Made by a program: the position numbers and the translations under genes. A stretch of DNA of 42,644 nt from contig VMSR01000294.1 of NCBI GenBank assembly GCA_013792075.1, positions 1 to 42,644 on the forward strand, in the 5' to 3' direction. Source of the DNA: Desulfobacula sp. (GTDB lineage: Bacteria > Desulfobacterota > Desulfobacteria > Desulfobacterales > Desulfobacteraceae). Positions 40,771-42,644 of this stretch are shown here, one piece after another. Position 1 is the stretch's first letter. Every line of letters begins with the position of its first letter. Below the pieces are notes generated by a model that ran no database searches, was not told where the DNA came from, and saw only the letters and a program-made list of their open reading frames with translations.

Positions 40771-42306
40771 ATGAAAATCATAAAAAAAACTTGCCAAACA
40801 GCGTGGAACAAGAGTATCAACAGATCAGGAACAAATCCATACAACTTGGTTATAGTGATGCTTATGAATGCTGCCTCGTATAGAAAATTGTGTATTGCCA
40901 ACATCCTGAATGGTCTGACAGAAGGTCTTTCCAAGTATTCCAGGCCCACCCGGGTCGCCTTGATTTTTGTTGTTGACCCGGATGATCCCATATCGATTTT
41001 TGATCCCCAGGGCCTTTTGCGGGGGCATGAATCTAAGCTTGAGGACCTTTTTTTTGTCAACGGCAGTCAATGGCGGAACCGCATAAAAGAAAATATTTTA
41101 CGCCAGCCCAAGGGACATTTGATCCCGGAAAATGATCTGGAATTGTCGGGCCTGATTTCCTACGGCGCAAGTTCCAGTGATTTTTTTTATCAAATGTGGT
41201 TTACAGAGCACCATCCGGACATGTGTTCCATCCATCCGACGGAGCGGTGGCTGGAGCAAGCGGCGTCTTTGCTTGTCCATGACTACAATACCCATAACGC
41301 TCCCATTAATTCTTCAGACTATGTCTTAAAAAATTTTTCCCTCCAGGCCATTGCCGATAATATTGTGGATATATGGGACAAACACCTGGAATTTGACTAT
41401 AAGATCCAGATCCCCCTCATCCTCAACGATATATTGAATATTTCAAAGACAAGGGAGGAAGGGGCCTGGGCCAGAGGGGTGTTGTTTTTTGCAGACCCCC
41501 GGAGACTCGGGCAGCTGTCCTTCTTGACCAGAATCCAGGAACACGAGCGCCCGTCGGTTTCCAATGTGAAACATATCCGGAAACTATTGGTGGCGGTTGA
41601 AAGATCGGAAAGAAAACTGGTGTCCGACGGCAATACCATTATTGGGATTACCGACAGCCCTGTGCCCGACTATGCCATTGTTGCCGAATTCAAAGGAGAT
41701 TACGGGTTCTTGCGGATCGGCACTGAGAAAATAGCCTCTTTTTTTGACGGTGGCTTTCACTCGACCACCCGGGAGGCCAAGATGGTAGAGCTTGAAGAGT
41801 TGCTGCTGGATGCGGATATGGAAATCGAGGCCTCTGCCACTCTTTTTCGGGTGGTATCCCATCTGGTCCACAGAGCCGGCCATGCCCGGCATGGCTGTAC
41901 CCTGGTGATTGATCTGAACGAGGTTCCCATCCGGCTGTCCGGCCATGTGCTGGATCCGCCCTTAAGTCTTCTGGAACCCAAAAATATCGACCTTGCCTGT
42001 TCTCTGTTGCGCATAGACGGTGCGGTTCACCTGTCGCCGGATAATCGTATCCATGGGTTTGCCTGCCTTTTGGATGGGAAGACCATTTCCTGGGAAAACA
42101 TGGCAAGGGGAGCAAGATACAACTCTGCTTTAAGATTTTCAGCTGGTAACAGCCGCATTATTGTGGTGGTGGTATCGGCTGACAGACCTGTGTCCATTAT
42201 TTATAATGGAATTGAAATCAATGCATTCAGACAATGGCAACCGGTATACCAATACACTCCGGAACTTATTCGTCTGGAACAATATTTGAATGGAGTCCTT
42301 TTATGA
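40771..42306 (+). CDS. Diadenylate cyclase (DAC/DisA_N-like) domain protein
   Basis: A 511-residue protein whose C-terminal part (about 370-480) resembles the DisA_N/DAC domain that makes cyclic-di-AMP: D416-G-A418 in LLRIDGAVHLSPDNRIHGFACLL, then A445-RGARYNSAL and VVVSADRPVSIIYNGIEI. The second catalytic motif, normally RHR (GTRHRAA), reads R-Y-N here. The N-terminal 370 residues are a separate, probably sensory region that I cannot name confidently; it may belong to the DACN-type sensors. There is no membrane segment. The start is uncertain: ATG at 40771 has only GGGT close upstream, and M30 at 40858 could be the real start. A histidine-rich gene follows with an ATGA overlap. Confidence 0.75.
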   Translation: MKIIKKTCQTAWNKSINRSGTNPYNLVIVMLMNAASYRKLCIANILNGLTEGLSKYSRPTRVALIFVVDPDDPISIFDPQGLLRGHESKLEDLFFVNGSQWRNRIKENILRQPKGHLIPENDLELSGLISYGASSSDFFYQMWFTEHHPDMCSIHPTERWLEQAASLLVHDYNTHNAPINSSDYVLKNFSLQAIADNIVDIWDKHLEFDYKIQIPLILNDILNISKTREEGAWARGVLFFADPRRLGQLSFLTRIQEHERPSVSNVKHIRKLLVAVERSERKLVSDGNTIIGITDSPVPDYAIVAEFKGDYGFLRIGTEKIASFFDGGFHSTTREAKMVELEELLLDADMEIEASATLFRVVSHLVHRAGHARHGCTLVIDLNEVPIRLSGHVLDPPLSLLEPKNIDLACSLLRIDGAVHLSPDNRIHGFACLLDGKTISWENMARGARYNSALRFSAGNSRIIVVVVSADRPVSIIYNGIEINAFRQWQPVYQYTPELIRLEQYLNGVLL

Positions 42307-42644
42307 CACACGACCATGACCACGACCATTCCTGCAGTCAACCACATTCCCATGGCCACTCCCATGAGGGCCACTCCCATGAACACGGTCATTCTCATGA
42401 GGGGCATTCCCATGATCACGGGCATTCCCATGGCAGTGAAATGACACTGGAGCAGAAGCTTGCCACCCTGTTAACCCATTGGATCGACCACAATGACAGC
42501 CACAAGGATAATTTTATATCCTGGGCCGAAAAAGCCAAACAGGGAGGAATGACAGAGGTGGCCTCCTGCCTTGAACAGGCCGGAAGCCTGTCCCGGGAAG
42601 TGACAAAAAAACTGGAAGCTGCTTTAAAGGCGATTTCGGGGTAA
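42303..42644 (+). CDS. Histidine-rich metal-binding protein
   Basis: A 113-residue protein. Residues 1 to about 46 are a histidine-rich region built of H-S-H-x-x-G/H repeats beginning MTHDHDHDHSC, able to bind zinc, nickel or similar metals. Residues 47-113 form a small helical domain (TLEQKLATLLTHWIDHNDSHKDNFISWAEKAKQGG and a terminal helix); this arrangement resembles small DUF-type domains found after His-rich stretches. The start ATG overlaps the stop of the DAC-domain gene (ATGA), so translation is coupled. The TAA falls exactly at the window end, so the gene is complete. Confidence 0.85.
   Translation: MTHDHDHDHSCSQPHSHGHSHEGHSHEHGHSHEGHSHDHGHSHGSEMTLEQKLATLLTHWIDHNDSHKDNFISWAEKAKQGGMTEVASCLEQAGSLSREVTKKLEAALKAISG
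42344..42434 (+). repeat. Tandem repeat encoding the His-rich region
   Basis: About six copies of a CATTCCCATG-type unit in 15- and 18-base steps (GG/GA variants), encoding H-S-H-x-x blocks. Such a repeat could change length by slippage in steps that keep the reading frame. Confidence 0.75.

Overview
The window looks like chromosomal DNA from a Desulfobacterales-type bacterium (Desulfobacterota, probably family Desulfobacteraceae). This is an inference from gene content: a tungsten-type aldehyde:ferredoxin oxidoreductase, a complete AcnA-type aconitase and malic enzyme (oxidative TCA-type metabolism), two sigma-54 modules, an FmdE-family protein, a TIGR04211 SH3 protein, and protein families typical of sulfate-reducing anaerobes. 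I see no rRNA, tRNA, CRISPR array, transposase or phage genes. The genus cannot be fixed from the sequence alone.

Layout. 1-2.5 kb: an imperfect palindrome cut by the left edge, endonuclease IV (nfo), and a two-gene operon of unknown envelope proteins. 2.9-6.7 kb: a small membrane-anchored protein, a geranylgeranyl-reductase-family flavoprotein, and a sigma-54-driven PII/ammonium transporter operon. 6.7-9.2 kb: polar amino-acid ABC permease / binding protein / permease without an ATPase gene. 9.2-13.3 kb: patatin-like hydrolase and ferredoxin-nitroreductase (overlapping), a SAM methyltransferase and an MFS transporter. 13.4-17.3 kb: an ArsR-controlled cluster of ArsP/DUF318-like permease, two thioredoxin-fold proteins, CcdA, an Fe-S domain protein and an alkyltransferase-like DNA-repair protein. 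17.3-22.5 kb: DUF2889, EamA exporter, FmdE-like protein and two signalling kinases, one with a heme motif and no ATPase domain. 22.8-25 kb: a sigma-54 activator and a NifX/NifB-like protein, each behind its own sigma-54 promoter with matching upstream repeats. 25.2-28 kb: FlaG and a GAF-fused GspE/PilB ATPase. 28-31.7 kb: AOR plus a class II aldolase in an overlapping operon, divergent from arsC. 31.8-38.4 kb: malic enzyme, aconitase and fatty acyl-CoA ligase, a central-carbon block on the minus strand. 38.6-42.6 kb: a divergent aspartate kinase, an SH3/coiled-coil envelope protein, and a diadenylate-cyclase-domain protein translationally coupled to a histidine-rich metal-binding protein.

How they work together. 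glnK-amt handles ammonium uptake under sigma-54 control. The ArsR cluster looks like a metalloid-efflux system with its own thiol-redox relay (CcdA to periplasmic thioredoxin), and the separate arsC supplies arsenate reduction. Acyl-CoA ligase, aconitase and malic enzyme fit complete oxidation of organic acids and fatty acids. The best candidates for undescribed biology are the DAC-domain/His-rich pair at the right edge, the self-contained sigma-54 activator/NifX-like module with its repeated upstream sites, and the ArsR-permease-redox-FeS cluster.
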